From the NCBI GenBank assembly GCA_028554755.1, contig JAPTOF010000008.1:15543001-15607000 (forward strand): a stretch of 64,000 nucleotides of DNA, in the 5' to 3' direction. A program made the translations under genes and the position numbers. Each line of letters starts with the position of its first letter. Position 1 is the first letter of the stretch. Below are positions 44,986 through 57,078 of the stretch, in pieces. This DNA is from Cordia subcordata (taxonomy: Eukaryota; Streptophyta; Magnoliopsida; Boraginales; Cordiaceae). The notes under the pieces were generated by a model. That model was not told the origin of the DNA. It was given only the letters and a program-made list of their open reading frames with translations, and did no database searches.

Positions 44986-45357
44986 AGCCTGAGCCTAAAG
45001 GGGATAAGTGGTATCAGTAGAGGAATAAGACTGAAATCCAAGGTTCACCTCTGGCTGAGAAGGCAATTTTTGGGGGTCTCTAGCGCTCATATGCATGGTA
45101 AACTATCCTAACTAGGTATCTACCCTAGCCTGATAATTCTCTATTTGTCGCCTACAACTGGCTAACTCCTACTGCATCAACTAAAACATCTTCTCAATCC
45201 TATCATCATTAGTAGGCTGAGTACTAGAAAGTGCAGAGAGTGCTTGTGATTGAGGAACACTAGAAAGCCTAGATTGATAGACATGGTAAAACCCAGGAAG
45301 ATTAGCAAGACGGGGTCGTTGCTGGAGTGAGGCTTGGGGATATGAACTAGACTCATG

Positions 45358-46588
45358 CTAGCCTTGTCTCCAAGAAAATTTTGGGTTGTCCCTCCAACCT
45401 GGATTGTATGTGTTTGAGTACAGGTCGTACTCACGAGAATATCCTTGAGTAGCGCACACTTGCTCTTTCATGAATTCAGGAAATTGGGATGCTAAAGGGC
45501 AAGCTGCAGTCTTGTGAGACGACTCGGAACACAATGCACAAACCTCGATAACTAAAGGGGCAGAGGTAGAACCTATAAAACTAGTCTTAGGACCATGAGA
45601 TGAAAGTGACAATGAAATGAATTGATCTAACTTATTCGTCAAAGCCTCTACCTTAGTGGGTAAATCTAAAGAAACTTTAACCTCATTAACACTTTTCCTA
45701 TTACCTCCCTAACTAGACCTTTCCATAGCAAAATTTTGAAAAGAATTTTTGGTTATCAACTTCATTTTCTCCCATGCCTTAGTCGGTCTCAAAAAATAAA
45801 AGCCACCGCCGGAGGTGGCATTGACCATCGTCCTATTTTGTTCATTTAAGCCTCAGAAGAAGTATTGCAACAGGTCATGATTGCCGTATCCATGGTGTGG
45901 ACATTGTCTAAGAAGGTCTTTGAACCTCTGATAAGCCTCATAAAAAGATTCTAAGTCATGTTAGGGGAAAGTCATAATAGTGGTCCTAAGGTCGGCCATC
46001 TTAGCCACGGAATAAAATTTTTGAAAGAACTTAGATTGAAGATGTAGTAATGCAAGCATTAGGTGAGGAATGCAACCAAGCCTTAGCCTTGTCCTTGAAA
46101 GAGAAAGGAAACAATCTTAGATGTATGACCTCTTCGAAGACATTGGGAACATGGAAAATGGAACTCATCTTAATAAAATTAGTAATATGCTCTAGAGAAC
46201 TCTCATTGCTTCTCCTATAGAAGGAAGGAAGCATGGCCAACATATTAGGCTCAATCTTGAAGTTTGTCTCCCCCAAACCTGGAATTTGAATTGCCAAATT
46301 GGGCTCAAAGGCTTCAGGGAGGAAGAATTTCCTAAGAATGGGGTCCTCATCTATAGGTGGATCCAGTCTACGGGGCTTTTGTCTAAAATAATCTTGGGCT
46401 TGGTGCCCATGGTGATCATGAGATAGAATGGGGTTCATTGGGGGAATGAGAGGATTAGGAGGATGATTGGGATCGGCTATCTCTTTAAAAAGATCTCTTA
46501 AATTCCTAAAATGTCTAGCAATTCTGTCAGGTTTGGGATTAAGAGGAATTAGGGGGTTTCTAAGGGATCTCATACCAAGCATGCACAA
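45358..46588 (-). pseudogene. G1 gag, broken, with CCHC zinc knuckle
   Basis: The first open piece (46031-46588) includes LGETNFKIEPNMLAMLPSFY, LEHITNFIKMSSIFHVPNVF and LRLFPFSFKDKAKAWLHSSP, the retrotransposon gag core of Athila/Tat. A shift and stops follow at 45700-46030, with recognisable YEAYQRFKDLLRQCPHHG. The last piece (45358-45642) carries CALCSESSHKTAAC, a CX2CX4HX4C knuckle, and YNPGWRDNPKFSW, a lineage hallmark. Gag forms the particle and packages RNA. Confidence 0.8.
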
Positions 46589-46842
46589 ATTATCCTAACT
46601 CTGGCCACTTCAACCCCCGAAAACTTCAACAATCCTACGTCTATAGCAAATAAACCATAATCCTAGAAAGTCTACTAGGAATAAAAACAAAAACAAAAGA
46701 AATGGATAAGCAAATAGCAAAGTAAGATAGTATAAACAAGAAGCAAGGTAAACAAAAACTAAACAAACTACAAAGAAAAAGCAAGGAAAACAAATAAAGT
46801 AACTACCAAAACACACAAACAAAGAATGCAAACCACTGTGCC

Positions 46843-46861
46843 TCCCCGGCAACAGCGGTAA
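46843..46861 (-). promoter_or_regulatory. G1 primer binding site, Asp-tRNA-like
   Basis: Plus strand TCCCCGGCAACAGCGGTAA begins like the 3' end of plant tRNA-Asp (CCCCGGCAAC...) and then differs at several bases. It lies 5 nt from the 5' LTR, where Athila/Tat elements carry an Asp-tRNA site. The mismatches suggest decay or a variant primer. Confidence 0.7.
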
Positions 46862-46866
46862 GAACT

Positions 46867-48722
46867 TGATGCCGTCTTTTCAGTGCAAGCTCTAAATACC
46901 CACAAGCGTACGGATCGATGTAGTGTAATATGTGCGAGAACGAGTGTCGAACTATAAGGAGGCTATGTTGTGGGATGCATTCTACATGTGTGTCCTAGTG
47001 AATGCCTAAAAGGAAACCTAAACTAACTATTTTTGGTGTTTTTGGATGATCGGGAGCTCTAGCTAAGGAAAATAAAACTAAACGATAGGAATGGGAAGGA
47101 TAGAGATAAACTATCTAGAGGGAACTAACAAATAACAAGGATTAGGGTGACATCTACTTGCTAATGGGTGATCCTAGACTCCAACAGTAAGGGACTACAT
47201 GGAATGGCTTAATTACCAAATGCTCTTCAACTAGGTTACTTAATTAGTATCCTAATTTCTCCCTAGGACTTGGCTCAGGCTCGTCCCTAGGCAACGCCAC
47301 CTAGAGCTATGGCATGGTCCTTATGACCTAAGGCCTTAAAAGTGACTAACTAGCTTCCTAGGTGACCTAGAACAAACCTACCCTAGTACCTAAATCCTTG
47401 GCTAGATTTAAAGCTAAGACCTAGTGTAACTAGAGTCGACTAAATCTATCCGCAGACCTATTGGCTGGATTTAAAGCCAAAGGAGACTCACTTTAGATTA
47501 GCCTTTAATTATGCTTCATTATTCTAGGGTCATAATAGTGGGATTTAAGCTATAGTGCATTCATACATATTCTAGGCTAAGATGTTCGCGAATAAAATGA
47601 CCTATTCAACTACCAGACATCGTCATGCTTGGATTACACCATTAAAAGTAATTTTGAACCAATATGTATGCAATATTGAGGTCATATTTACTACTAGGCA
47701 TGCAAACATACACATGGACATGAATATAAGCATTACCCACTTTATAAAATCCGCACACAAACACATAGACATGATTATAGAGTGGATTAAAGGTGTTTAG
47801 TAGTAAATAGACTTCAATTTATACATATGCAACTCTTATAGGCATATTATCAAACACCTAGACATGTATTGAACAATAGCCATTGAAACGAGAAGAACAT
47901 AGCATATATATATATATATATATATATCTATATATATATATATTAAGCCATTAAATCCCATAATATAGAAGCATAGAATCAACCCATTACACAAGTATCA
48001 TCACCCTAAACAAATCTACTCAAACATAATATAAAAGAGGATGAAAGAGAGAATAGAAGAATCCCCTTCAATCCTAGCACTTCTTGTACAAAAATCTTTG
48101 AGTAGGCTTTAATCCAAGTGTTTGAATCCTCCAAATGAGCTTGAATCTAGGTGAAAAATGAGTGACTGTGTGTGTTAGAGGTGGTATAGCTAGGGTTTTG
48201 TGTGTGTGTGTGTTGGATCTCTAAGTATCCTCTCTTTTAAAAGCTAAAAAGTCGAGTTTTTATAGCATCTGCTGCGCACAACCGGTCGACCCTTCTTAAC
48301 TCATCCAGCTTTCAAAGTGGTACTTTTTGGACTAGTCGGTCGACTCTGGAGAGGTAGTCGACCAGCAATTTTGGGATCCTCTCTAGAGTGGCCGGTTGAC
48401 TGGCTCTTCTTCTAGGTCGCCGGCTGACTTTTCTTCCTCCATTCTTTGTCTTTTTAGCCTTCAATCTTCTCCCCTTTACCCGTGCTTCTCCCATCTTCAT
48501 CACCCATCACTGTCTAATCTCGATCTTAACCTTAAGTTCACCTAAATCATTGAAAATAAGCAATTAGTGTAGCAATTGTCTCTTAAACTCAATATGTACA
48601 ATTGTTTATGCTTAAACCTATTCTTAACGTAAGTACTACACTAATGCATCTTCATGAGCACTTAACACCACTTTAATATGGGCAAATAACAACATAAACG
48701 CACACAAAAACACAACACATCA
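46867..48722 (-). mobile_element. G1 5' LTR of the full element
   Basis: 1856 bp, plus-strand start TGATGCCGTC and end CAACACATCA, matching 37267-39141 over its length with visible point differences and small indels. TA microsatellite at 47903-47943. Confidence 0.9.
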
Positions 48723-49526
48723 CGTGTGTTTGCATTACTTGTTCCTATGTTTTTAGAGGTGTATTATGCTATATAAAGTGCATAGTGTAGCTTTACATTA
48801 CATTTGTACATACTAGGATGCTATTGTGTATAGTTGTGCTTAAAGAGTAAACAATATACTAAAGTGCATTTATCTTATGTTTTAGGTGAGTTTGAGGATT
48901 TTTTGGAGATTATTGAAGATGAAGATGGCCTGGGCAAGAATTGAAGAAGATTTCAAGGATGAAAATTGGAAGAAAATCAAGTTTGGAGGCTTTCGAAAAA
49001 AGGTTAAGACAACTGGAAGGAAAACGGAGTTAAAACGAAGCCTAAAAAAAGCAAATAGGCACTACTGGAACGTTGTCTTCAGAGTACCGTGCACCCCTTC
49101 TCTATTCTTCCAAAGATAAAGAGAAATCTTCTACTACCAAAATAGAAGTCCTTTGGTATCAGTGCACCGGTTAGATGTTCCAGTAGTTGCGAAAATTTGG
49201 CTATATAAGCCTTCTTTTGGCCATTTTGTGAAGAACAAGTCATATTCTTTCACACCCATCTCTCAAAACCCTAAATCCTCTCATCTCCCACCTCTCACAC
49301 ATGCTTCCATACATAAAAGAACTTTGGAATCAAGCCTGTAAGAGGATCAAATACAAGTATTTGGGCATAGCTCTTAGATTGTAAAGATATGGCTTTGGAT
49401 GAAAGGGTAATTTCTTTATCTCTCTTTTATCCTAAAGTTAATGTATGTTTGATTAGAGCTATGTAGGGTGATTTACTCTTGTATTATGGATGATTAGTAT
49501 TTTTCATTAAATGGGAACTTGATAGA

Positions 49527-49534
<8 letters not shown>

Positions 49535-49575
<41 letters not shown>
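49535..49575. repeat. TA microsatellite in the plus-strand G1 solo LTR
   Basis: About 19 TA units; each well-preserved G1 LTR has TA-rich sequence at one or two fixed places. Confidence 0.9.
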
Positions 49576-49577
<2 letters not shown>

Positions 49578-51803
49578 TTTGTGCTTAAGGTTTCAAAGGC
49601 CATTTTACATACATGTCTATGTGTTTGTTGAAATGCCTTAATGATGTAGCATATGTATATTAAAGTCTATTTTGCTATTAACCATTTCTAAATCATTATG
49701 CTAGCATGTCTATGTATTTGTATGGTGATTACATGAAGTGGGTATGCTTATATACATGTCTATGTGTGTGTTTGCATATCAATTAGCCTAAACAGCTTCT
49801 ATTGCATACAAGTTGGGTGTTATTGCTTAAATTGGTGTAATCTAAGCATCTCTATGTGTTTAGTAGTAGAATATACCGGTGTATTCTCGAACGCCCCATG
49901 CCCTAGATGTGCTTGCTTTGTGCTTTAATGTCAATTCCACTATTGTGATGCGATCGATGGTGCACAACTTGTAACTAGCCTAGGTTGAGTCCCCTTTGGC
50001 TTTAAATCTAGCCAATAAGTGTCCGGATATGTTTAGTTGATCTTAGTTCACTTGGGAAGGCTAGTTAGTCCGCCCTAATGCCCTAGGTACATAAAGACCA
50101 CGCTACAGCTCTAAGTGGGGTAAAGATTAAGGACGGACTCGCACCAAGTCCTAGGGTTAGATTGGGGAACTAATTAGATGACTAAGTGCTAAGGTTAGAT
50201 CGATCCAAATCACTTCGAACCTTATTAGCTAGCCCTTATTCCTAAGTCATAAAGACCATGCCGTACTGCTAGGCATCGCCATGTAGGGACGGACCCGCAC
50301 TGAGGCTTAGGATACCAATTAGGTGGCTAATTAAAGGTCTAGATTAGAACACTTTGTATAATCCATCAAGCAACCTTGACAAGAAGTTGTAATCACCGAT
50401 AGGTAAGACATAATCATCCTAGTCCCTCATTTTCGATCTTTGACTCCCTTAGATCGCTAGATTCTCCTGTCACACACACATACACACACCTTTTATTTTC
50501 TTGCCAGTAGCTTAGATTTATCTTTCCCGAGCTCTCCTCAAACAAAAAAAACACCAAAAAGATTATAGTTAGGACCCCAACACATAGCCCATTAGGACAA
50601 ACATAGCTGAGGACACCATATGCGTTAGGCCTCCCTGTGGATTTGACCCCGCACTCATACACACTATGTTACACGCAACCTGTGCGCTTGCAGGCTATTT
50701 AGACTTGTGCTGCGAGATAGCGATCACAACTTCATTGAGGCATTTCAACAAACACATAAACATGTATGTAAAATACCCTTTGAAACCCTAATCACAAAGC
50801 ATATATATATAAATCCATCAAGTACCCATTACAAAAGTGTAGACAAAGAATATATATATATATATAAATCCATCAAGTACCCATTACAAAAGAGTAGTAA
50901 TCAATCCATAAATACAAGAATAATCACCCTACATTGCTTTAATCAAACATAATTAAACTTAGTATAAAAGAGAGATATCCTTCTATCTATAGCCAAGCTT
51001 TACAATCCATGAGCTATACCCAAATCCTTGTGTTTGATCCTCTTGGATCCTTAATTCCAAGTGTTAAATATGTTTAAAAGTCAGTGTGTGAGGTAGTTTT
51101 AGGTGGATTTTGGTTCAAGGAAATGGGTGTGTAAATTGGTTGGTGTTCTCCCTAAAAAATAGCTGAAAAATGGCTTAAATAGAGTTGTCAACGCACAGGG
51201 CTGGGGGCCTGGCCAGTCAACTGACTTTTAGGCTAAGTCAACCAGCCTAAATTAGCCAAGATTTTGATTTAACCGACCTTGACAGGAGGTCGATCGGTCT
51301 TGACAGTGAAATATTCATATCTTACTCGTTTTGGCTCCGATTTGCCCCCCATTTTTTTCTATGGCTTTGTACCACTTTCGGGGATCTCCCAAGCCATATT
51401 TTGCATCCTAAAACATGTCCAAAATTTGTCCATTTTCTTTTTGGGTAAGAAGCTCCGAATTTAACTCCCTTTATGCTCAGTTTCACCTCGGTCGCTCTTT
51501 CTTTCACCCGGCCACTTCCAAATGCATTTTTCTTTATTCCTTTATCTCCAAAACACCCTTGGCTTTGTTCCACACTCTAAGCACCCTCAATCAAGCTCCA
51601 ATTATCTTCTCGAATCTCACCTAAAATAATCAATAAATGCGTATTAGTGTAGCATTTAAGTTCTAAGCTCAACTATGAACATGTAAACCCTAATATGCAC
51701 AAGTATGACCTAAATGCTATACTAATACACCAAATAAAGGTCAAAACACCTCAAAACAAGTATATACATACAATGCATAAGCACACACAAAACTAGCACA
51801 TCA

Positions 51804-52545
51804 CTAAGCAATTTCGAGAGACTTATCAAACTCAAACCAATTAAAATCCAAGGGTTAGCCAATTTTAAACCCTACTTGGGTAGACATGTTGCTAGGTGAT
51901 TACATTGCAAGAATCAATACATACAATCAAACATGTATATAAATTTCACAAAATAAACATCCATAGCATAAATAAATGGCCCCCAATCGGTGGCGTCCTA
52001 TAATACCATTCTAGGCTCAAAGCCCAAAGCAATCGGAATGCCAAAACCAAGCTTCAGATGCAAACTACTTCTACCGGTTGAGCTTACACATCCTACTGCC
52101 TGACCTTCCAAAAAGCTCCCAACCACTACCGGCTGACTTAGAGCTTTTACTATTGGTTAACCGGCTCCTCCAGAATGCCTTGATTTCTGTGCACACCAGC
52201 TATTTTGGCTCTGAATCAATACATTACAAGAAATTACACAGAAAATCAACCTATACAAGCTTTATCTATGACAAGAAACATAAATGTGGCCACAAAATAC
52301 AAGCCATTTCCATTCCTGTGCTTCTTTCAAATTGAAGCTACATTAACCTTCTATGCAAGAAATTAAATCCATATATTTGAACCATTAATGAGGACCGAAA
52401 AAAAACATGAGTTGGAACCATAAAGGTTAGCCCATAACACATATATCATAGAAACAAATAAATCTTGCCATCCACAAGATTATTACTTGTTCTATTGTTC
52501 CATTATGCAATTTTAAGCCATAACCATGTGTATAACAGTACCTGA
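51804..52545 (-). mobile_element. C2 leader, 5' part
   Basis: Non-coding sequence between the split G1 LTR and the C2 primer site. A short plus-strand frame at 52078-52335 has no recognisable domain. Confidence 0.45.
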
Positions 52546-52557
52546 GCTTTGATACCA
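52546..52557 (-). promoter_or_regulatory. C2 primer binding site, initiator Met-tRNA type
   Basis: Minus strand TGGTATCAAAGC, the common plant copia primer site (TGGTATCAGAGC with one change), immediately inside the 5' LTR. Confidence 0.8.
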
Positions 52558-52726
52558 CTTATTAGATCGAGATGATATTCCCATGGCTAGTTGTTATTTT
52601 GAATTTTAAAAAAAATATCAATTAACAGCAATGGGAGCGGAAACATAGCACAAATAAAGCTTATTATACACATGGGCATCACATTCAAGCAAAAAACAAA
52701 GAGTAAAGTCAAGACTCGTTACCCTT

Positions 52727-55472
52727 ATCTATTAATTGAGACTTTTTCTGTAGCACTTAATGGTCTCTCCTCTCACTACATTGACCATTACCTTCTAGCA
52801 TTGACCACCATTAAAGCCGTCACTATTCATCTTCTTCTTCTTCTCTCATGGGAAAAAATAAAAGATCTAGTGCATCCAAGATTAGGAAGAGTGCAAAATT
52901 AGCTTCAAAGTATGAGATTAGCAATTATGAAGATAATGAAGATTACGCTCTAGACTCTATCATGGAGCTCAAGAAAACTTGTGACACCATCAACAATGCT
53001 ATGTCTAGTTCAGCTGACGATACTACCACTTTATGCACGTAAAAACTTGAACAAAATCTTGATAAAGCAAAGAAGAATCTCATGCAAAACTTAGCTAGAA
53101 AGGTAGCTTCTTCCTCTAACTTATTAGCAAGTGATAGCTCTACCTTTTCAAATTCAAGCTTGGCTCGGATGAGACCTCAAAGAGAGTTTGGGCTTGAAGA
53201 ATTCTAGGTTTCACCTTTCTCTTCGAACACACATGATCAGCACACTATGGAGGACGTAGACGCAAAGCTTGTTGGAGCTCAACACAAATGTCTCATGGCT
53301 GTCGTGGGTCTAAGCGTTAACCAAAATCAATTTTCCCCTAAGCAAATTGGGTCTCCTTCTTACCCTTTTAGCATGGTGAACAATGTTTTATCTTCAAATT
53401 AGATTTTTCATCTCGATAGGAAAGGCAAATCTTTCAATTTTGGTGCTCAAGTGGCTAAAAATGATTCTACTGATAATGAAAAAGAAGAAGCAAACGTTCG
53501 ATCCTTACCCGTCAGTCATTGTGCTTTATCTACTAGTTCTTTGCTTCTAGTTGTACAAGTACTTTAGCTGGTCAAGATGGGTCCATTTTTTGGCCACATA
53601 TCTCCTAGGGTGACAGCTCAACAAAAAATGAGAACTACTCCAGCTACTTTTCATGCACATGTGACAACACATAATTCTACTCTGGGCAATTACTTTACCC
53701 CAAAAATTGAGAAATGCAACTTGGCTTATCATGCACAAAACTCCTCAAATAATTTGCATAACTTGGCTATCAATGTGGAATATGCTTGTACCTTACGTGC
53801 CAATGTGGACTCTTCTCCAACTCACAATCCAAATCAGTAAGATCATTCTTCCTTGGCTGGAATTAACATCGCACTCTAGAATGCATTTTAGCCAAATATT
53901 AGGCCATTTACATACTAGAATTTGGGAACCTCTCCAAGCACAATTAAAGATGATTTTCACCAAGCAACTTTAAAGGACTTCCCAACACTTTCTCAAGCAA
54001 ACTATGGACACAAAGTTGCTACGCGAAATAACTCACAAGATGTTCGGCCCTCACCTCAATATAACCAAGGCCATTTTGATGCAAAAAATGAATGTAATTT
54101 TCCAGGTTCTACTTCTTCCTATTCCTTGAATAATCTTCAAGCTCTTTATCATGAGAATAGGCCTTTGAATGCTTGGAATAATAACTTGGATTGGAAAAGC
54201 AAATATATTGGTAATCTTGAAAATTCTACAAAGCATAAATTTATTACTCGTTTCATTGAGAATGCATTTATGGGTGCCATTCCTCCAGAAGAAGTGTTGC
54301 AAGAAAGTGATAATCATTGGAATCATTGCTTAATTGTCCAATTTGTAGGGTCTCCTCCTCTCTTCTTCCTCATTTGTAAAATGGTAGATGTTCATGGGAA
54401 GCATTTTGGTCATGCGGATATCAAGTTTATCGAAAATGGATTCTATGTCTTTAAATTCAAGAACAATGAAATTTGCAATACGGTCTTGGAGCAACTATGG
54501 CATGTTAATGATAAGCCCCTATTACTTAGAAAATGGGATCCAAATGCTCAAATCCACAACTTTTCTTGGAATAGAGTTCCTTCAAACTCCACAATGTTCC
54601 ATAGAGTTCTACTGCAAATGGATAAGCTAATGGAATCTCATGCCTTTGTGGGCTTTGCTAGAATTTGTGTAGAGATGGATCTCTCTAAAGAGCTATTCAA
54701 ATTCACACATGTCAAACTTAGAAACGGAGAATAGGCGAGAATTGATGTGAAGTATGCTTGCAAGCCCCTAGTTTATTCAATTTGTAAAGTGGTTGGTCAC
54801 TCACTCTCTTCTTGTCCCTAGTTTATGCACCTTTGAATGCTCATGAGCAAGCCCCTAGAGAGGTCAAGAAAGAGGATGGTTGGAAGAATCCTAAGCCAAA
54901 GAAAGTTTAGGGGGGGAACAAATGTGAATCCTATACCATTTGCAAATGTGGTTCTTGAACCAAAAACAACAAAAGAAGACAATACCAACTTGGCCTTTAC
55001 TCCTAAGATCCATTTGAATACAGATCGATTTTCAATACTTGAAGATGAAGGTGGAAAGTCAAATGAAGATTACTATAACAAGGATCACAATGTGGTAAGT
55101 AATGCTCATGAAGAGCTTATTAATGTTGATAGTCCTGAATGAGATGAACTTTATTTAGATGGAAATGATAAGGAACTTGTGGTCAAAGTTGATAAGGAAG
55201 AGCATGAAAGGTTAAAGCTTGATGATCTGTGCTTCTTGGCTAATTATTTGGACACTTAGCATGTTTTTTCTTCCTTACTTTCAATGTTATGTTGTTGTCT
55301 TGTTTTTGCATTTTCCATATTATGTTATTTCTTTCCCTTTTTCTCCTTATTTTTGATTCACACCCCTCAAGTCTAGTTATTGGTTAGGATTGTTATATCT
55401 TAAGATTTGAGGGGTTTTAAGATGTACTTTTGCAAATTTGCAAAGAAATAAACTTTCTTACCTTGAAAAAAG
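52727..55472 (+). mobile_element. LINE (L1-type) carrying ORF1 only
   Basis: 2.75 kb bracketed by GACTCGTTACCCTT (52713-52726) and GACCCATTCCCCTT (55473-55486), a 14-bp target duplication with three differences; the C2 3' LTR has the uninterrupted site ('gacccgttacccttgtagca'). It ends in 'aataaactttcttacc' and an A-rich tail, typical of plant L1 3' ends. It holds a long ORF1-like frame but no endonuclease or reverse transcriptase, so it must have moved with another LINE's proteins, or lost ORF2 later. Confidence 0.75.
52848..55258 (+). pseudogene. LINE ORF1 protein (DUF4283-type RNA-binding), broken
   Basis: One frame with scattered stops runs from ATG at 52848 to about 55258. Open pieces: 52848-53042, 53577-53840, 53922-54734, 54837-55142. 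The core (54240-54730) reads NHWNHCLIVQFVG, FKFKNNEICNTVLEQLWHVN, KPLLLRKWDPNA and FARICVEMDLSKELFKF, the order of DUF4283 in plant LINE ORF1 and related proteins. A zinc-knuckle remnant YSICKVVGHSLSSCP follows at about 54777 with the first Cys as Tyr. After a GGGGGGG tract (54910) comes DRFSILEDEGG, also typical. About 800 codons if the stops are ignored. ORF1 binds element RNA. Confidence 0.75.
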
Positions 55473-57078
55473 GACCCATTCCCCTTGTAGTGTGACTCGG
55501 ATGCAAAGTCGACATCTTCGCGTATTACCCAGCTCATATTAGCCTCTAAATGGTCTTCTCCACTATTTCCAAAGCTCTATTGCTAGGATACAATTTGCTA
55601 TATAGTGGGCAAACAATTTTTAAGGCTAAATTGAGGTTATGGAATTTAGTGTGTGCTCTTGATGCTAGTGTGTGAAAAATCCTACACACACCTACCAAGA
55701 AAATATCTCTCTCTCTCTCTCTCTCATCCCTTGTGTCATGTGGGTTATATCTATTTTGTACTATTTATAGTACAGGGCAACCCTAATTAGAATAAGGTTT
55801 CTAGAATATTATGTTTTACCATAATACCCCTCATTAGTCCGTCTAGAAATGGCATATTCCCTAGGGATAAAGCTATCCCAAATATTTCACCTTATACACT
55901 AAATATCTTTCATGTGGGACCCACTTATCTAATTAAAATATCCATTAATTATATTAAGAAGACTAGGATAATTAAATTCCTTCTTAATTCTAAACTCAAA
56001 TCTCAATTACGCTATTCACCACCTCAATTAATGTATCTAGTAGAGTAATGACTAGTGGAGAGACCAAAAGACATAATTATCCTTGGCTCCCAAAATGACC
56101 AAAATGTCCCCACCACCACTTTGGTGACACTCAGGCCATTTTGACCTTTGTCTATTTCCACTAAAAAGCCAAAGCCATACTCCAAGGATAATCACTGGCT
56201 ACGCAAGAGCTTGTCACCTGCTCTATGAACTCTGTCTTGGGCAAATCGAGTAAAATGACTAAAATGCCCCTATATGTATACCCGTAGTAAAGGCGTCCAA
56301 TACTACATTTGGAACCTTGGAATCTCTAGTCCTATATAGTAATCATCCACTAGTCACGTATCTCTTGATCTAGGGAGTGACGTATAAGCCAAATGAATGA
56401 TATACCCCTAAAGGGCAATATCACTAGTACGAGATTCCCGGTGATTGATTGGATAAATCCAGAGGGCCCATAGACTCTGCTGTTGCATATGGATGTCTTA
56501 ACTAAATTAGAATACAACACTCAACGTATGAGGCAACAATCTTATCACATAAAACCTCTCCTTATGTTTCATCAAAGTGTTGCACCCTAACTTTGTTAGT
56601 TCATCTGCACACTTAAGATTAAGAGCAATGGTCATTCGAAAGCTATGAGTATCTCGTCTTCTATATGTGACAGTATGGTTCCTAGAAGACATGCTCATGG
56701 TGGCCTTGTCCAATGCATAACATGCGCATTAGGAGCGTAGTCTAGAAAACCATCCAATTACCTAGAAAGATCACCCTTTCTAATAGACTCGCCCATTATA
56801 GCCTTTTCCCGATAAAGTGCCCAACATTACCATTTGGCTATGGACTAATTTATGATAACAGGAAATCTAGACTTGGACCTACTGTACGTCTAGCCTCACT
56901 GTGCACCCAATTCATTGGTCTATATCATTAGACCTTAATACTTTACACCAATGTACAAATGGAAAGAATATGCTGTGCAAAACTCAATCATATGAACAAT
57001 ATCATGAGTGAATTATATCTAGTATCCAATAATCATCTTGTGTCTGTGGTCTTTAGGGCATACAATTCCCACAGTAGT

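Larger units (their letters stand above)
37267..48722 (-). mobile_element. Full-length Ty3/gypsy element G1 (Athila/Tat-like), non-autonomous
   Basis: 11,456 bp with LTRs at 37267-39141 and 46867-48722, TG...CA ends and a near-perfect target duplication (CATGT at 37262-37266, CGTGT at 48723-48727). Minus-strand order from the right: 5' LTR, Asp-tRNA-like primer site, gag with CCHC knuckle, linker, protease, RT, RNase H, integrase, non-coding 3' region, PPT, 3' LTR. Pol order PR-RT-RH-INT is Ty3/gypsy; primer site and gag/PR motifs point to the Athila/Tat lineage. No env-like ORF is recognised. Stops and frameshifts in all coding domains mean it could move only with help. Confidence 0.9.
37244..50726 (+). 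mobile_element. G1 solo LTR (plus), split by the full G1 element
   Basis: Begins TGATGCGTCTTGG at 37244 and ends GCGATCA at 50726, flanked by CAACT at 37239-37243 and CAACT at 50727-50731. Its first 23 bp are left of the full element and the remaining 2.0 kb right of it (48728-50726 after the duplicated pentamer). It lies in opposite orientation inside another G1 LTR, with no internal gypsy sequence of its own. Confidence 0.8.
36372..51803 (-). mobile_element. G1 LTR (minus), split by nested G1 insertions
   Basis: The LTR is in two parts, about 36372-37243 and 50727-51803, which join exactly when the inner solo LTR and one CAACT are removed. The right end reads ...CTAGCACATCA, i.e. TGATGTGCTAG on the minus strand, the G1 LTR start. 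The left (3') end is diverged or truncated near 36372, and no target duplication could be found. It interrupts the C2 leader. Confidence 0.7.
28131..57073 (-). mobile_element. Copia element C2, complete ends, heavily interrupted
   Basis: The left end TGTTGGATCTAG and right end ...CAATTCCCACA are bracketed by GTAGT at 28126-28130 and GTAGT at 57074-57078. The left LTR (28131-30142) is followed by a PPT; the right LTR (52560-57073) is preceded by a Met-tRNA-type primer site. Gag start and decayed pol lie between on the minus strand. Removing the G1 solo LTR, the G1 nest and the LINE leaves about 8.9 kb, normal for a copia element with 1.8-kb LTRs. Because both ends and the duplication survive, this insertion dates all elements inside it as younger. 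Confidence 0.8.
52560..57073 (-). mobile_element. C2 5' LTR, interrupted by a LINE
   Basis: Parts 52560-52726 and 55487-57073 match the 3' LTR on both sides of the LINE. The inner end is mutated (TATTAG where the 3' LTR has TGTTGG). Net length is about 1.75 kb, consistent with the 3' LTR less its 233-bp duplication. A CT microsatellite lies at 55706-55725. Confidence 0.8.

Noticed and set aside
44609..45111. Plus-strand ORFs of 127 and 118 codons opposite the gag-protease linker
   Set aside because: Antisense shadows of a recognisable minus-strand polyprotein region.
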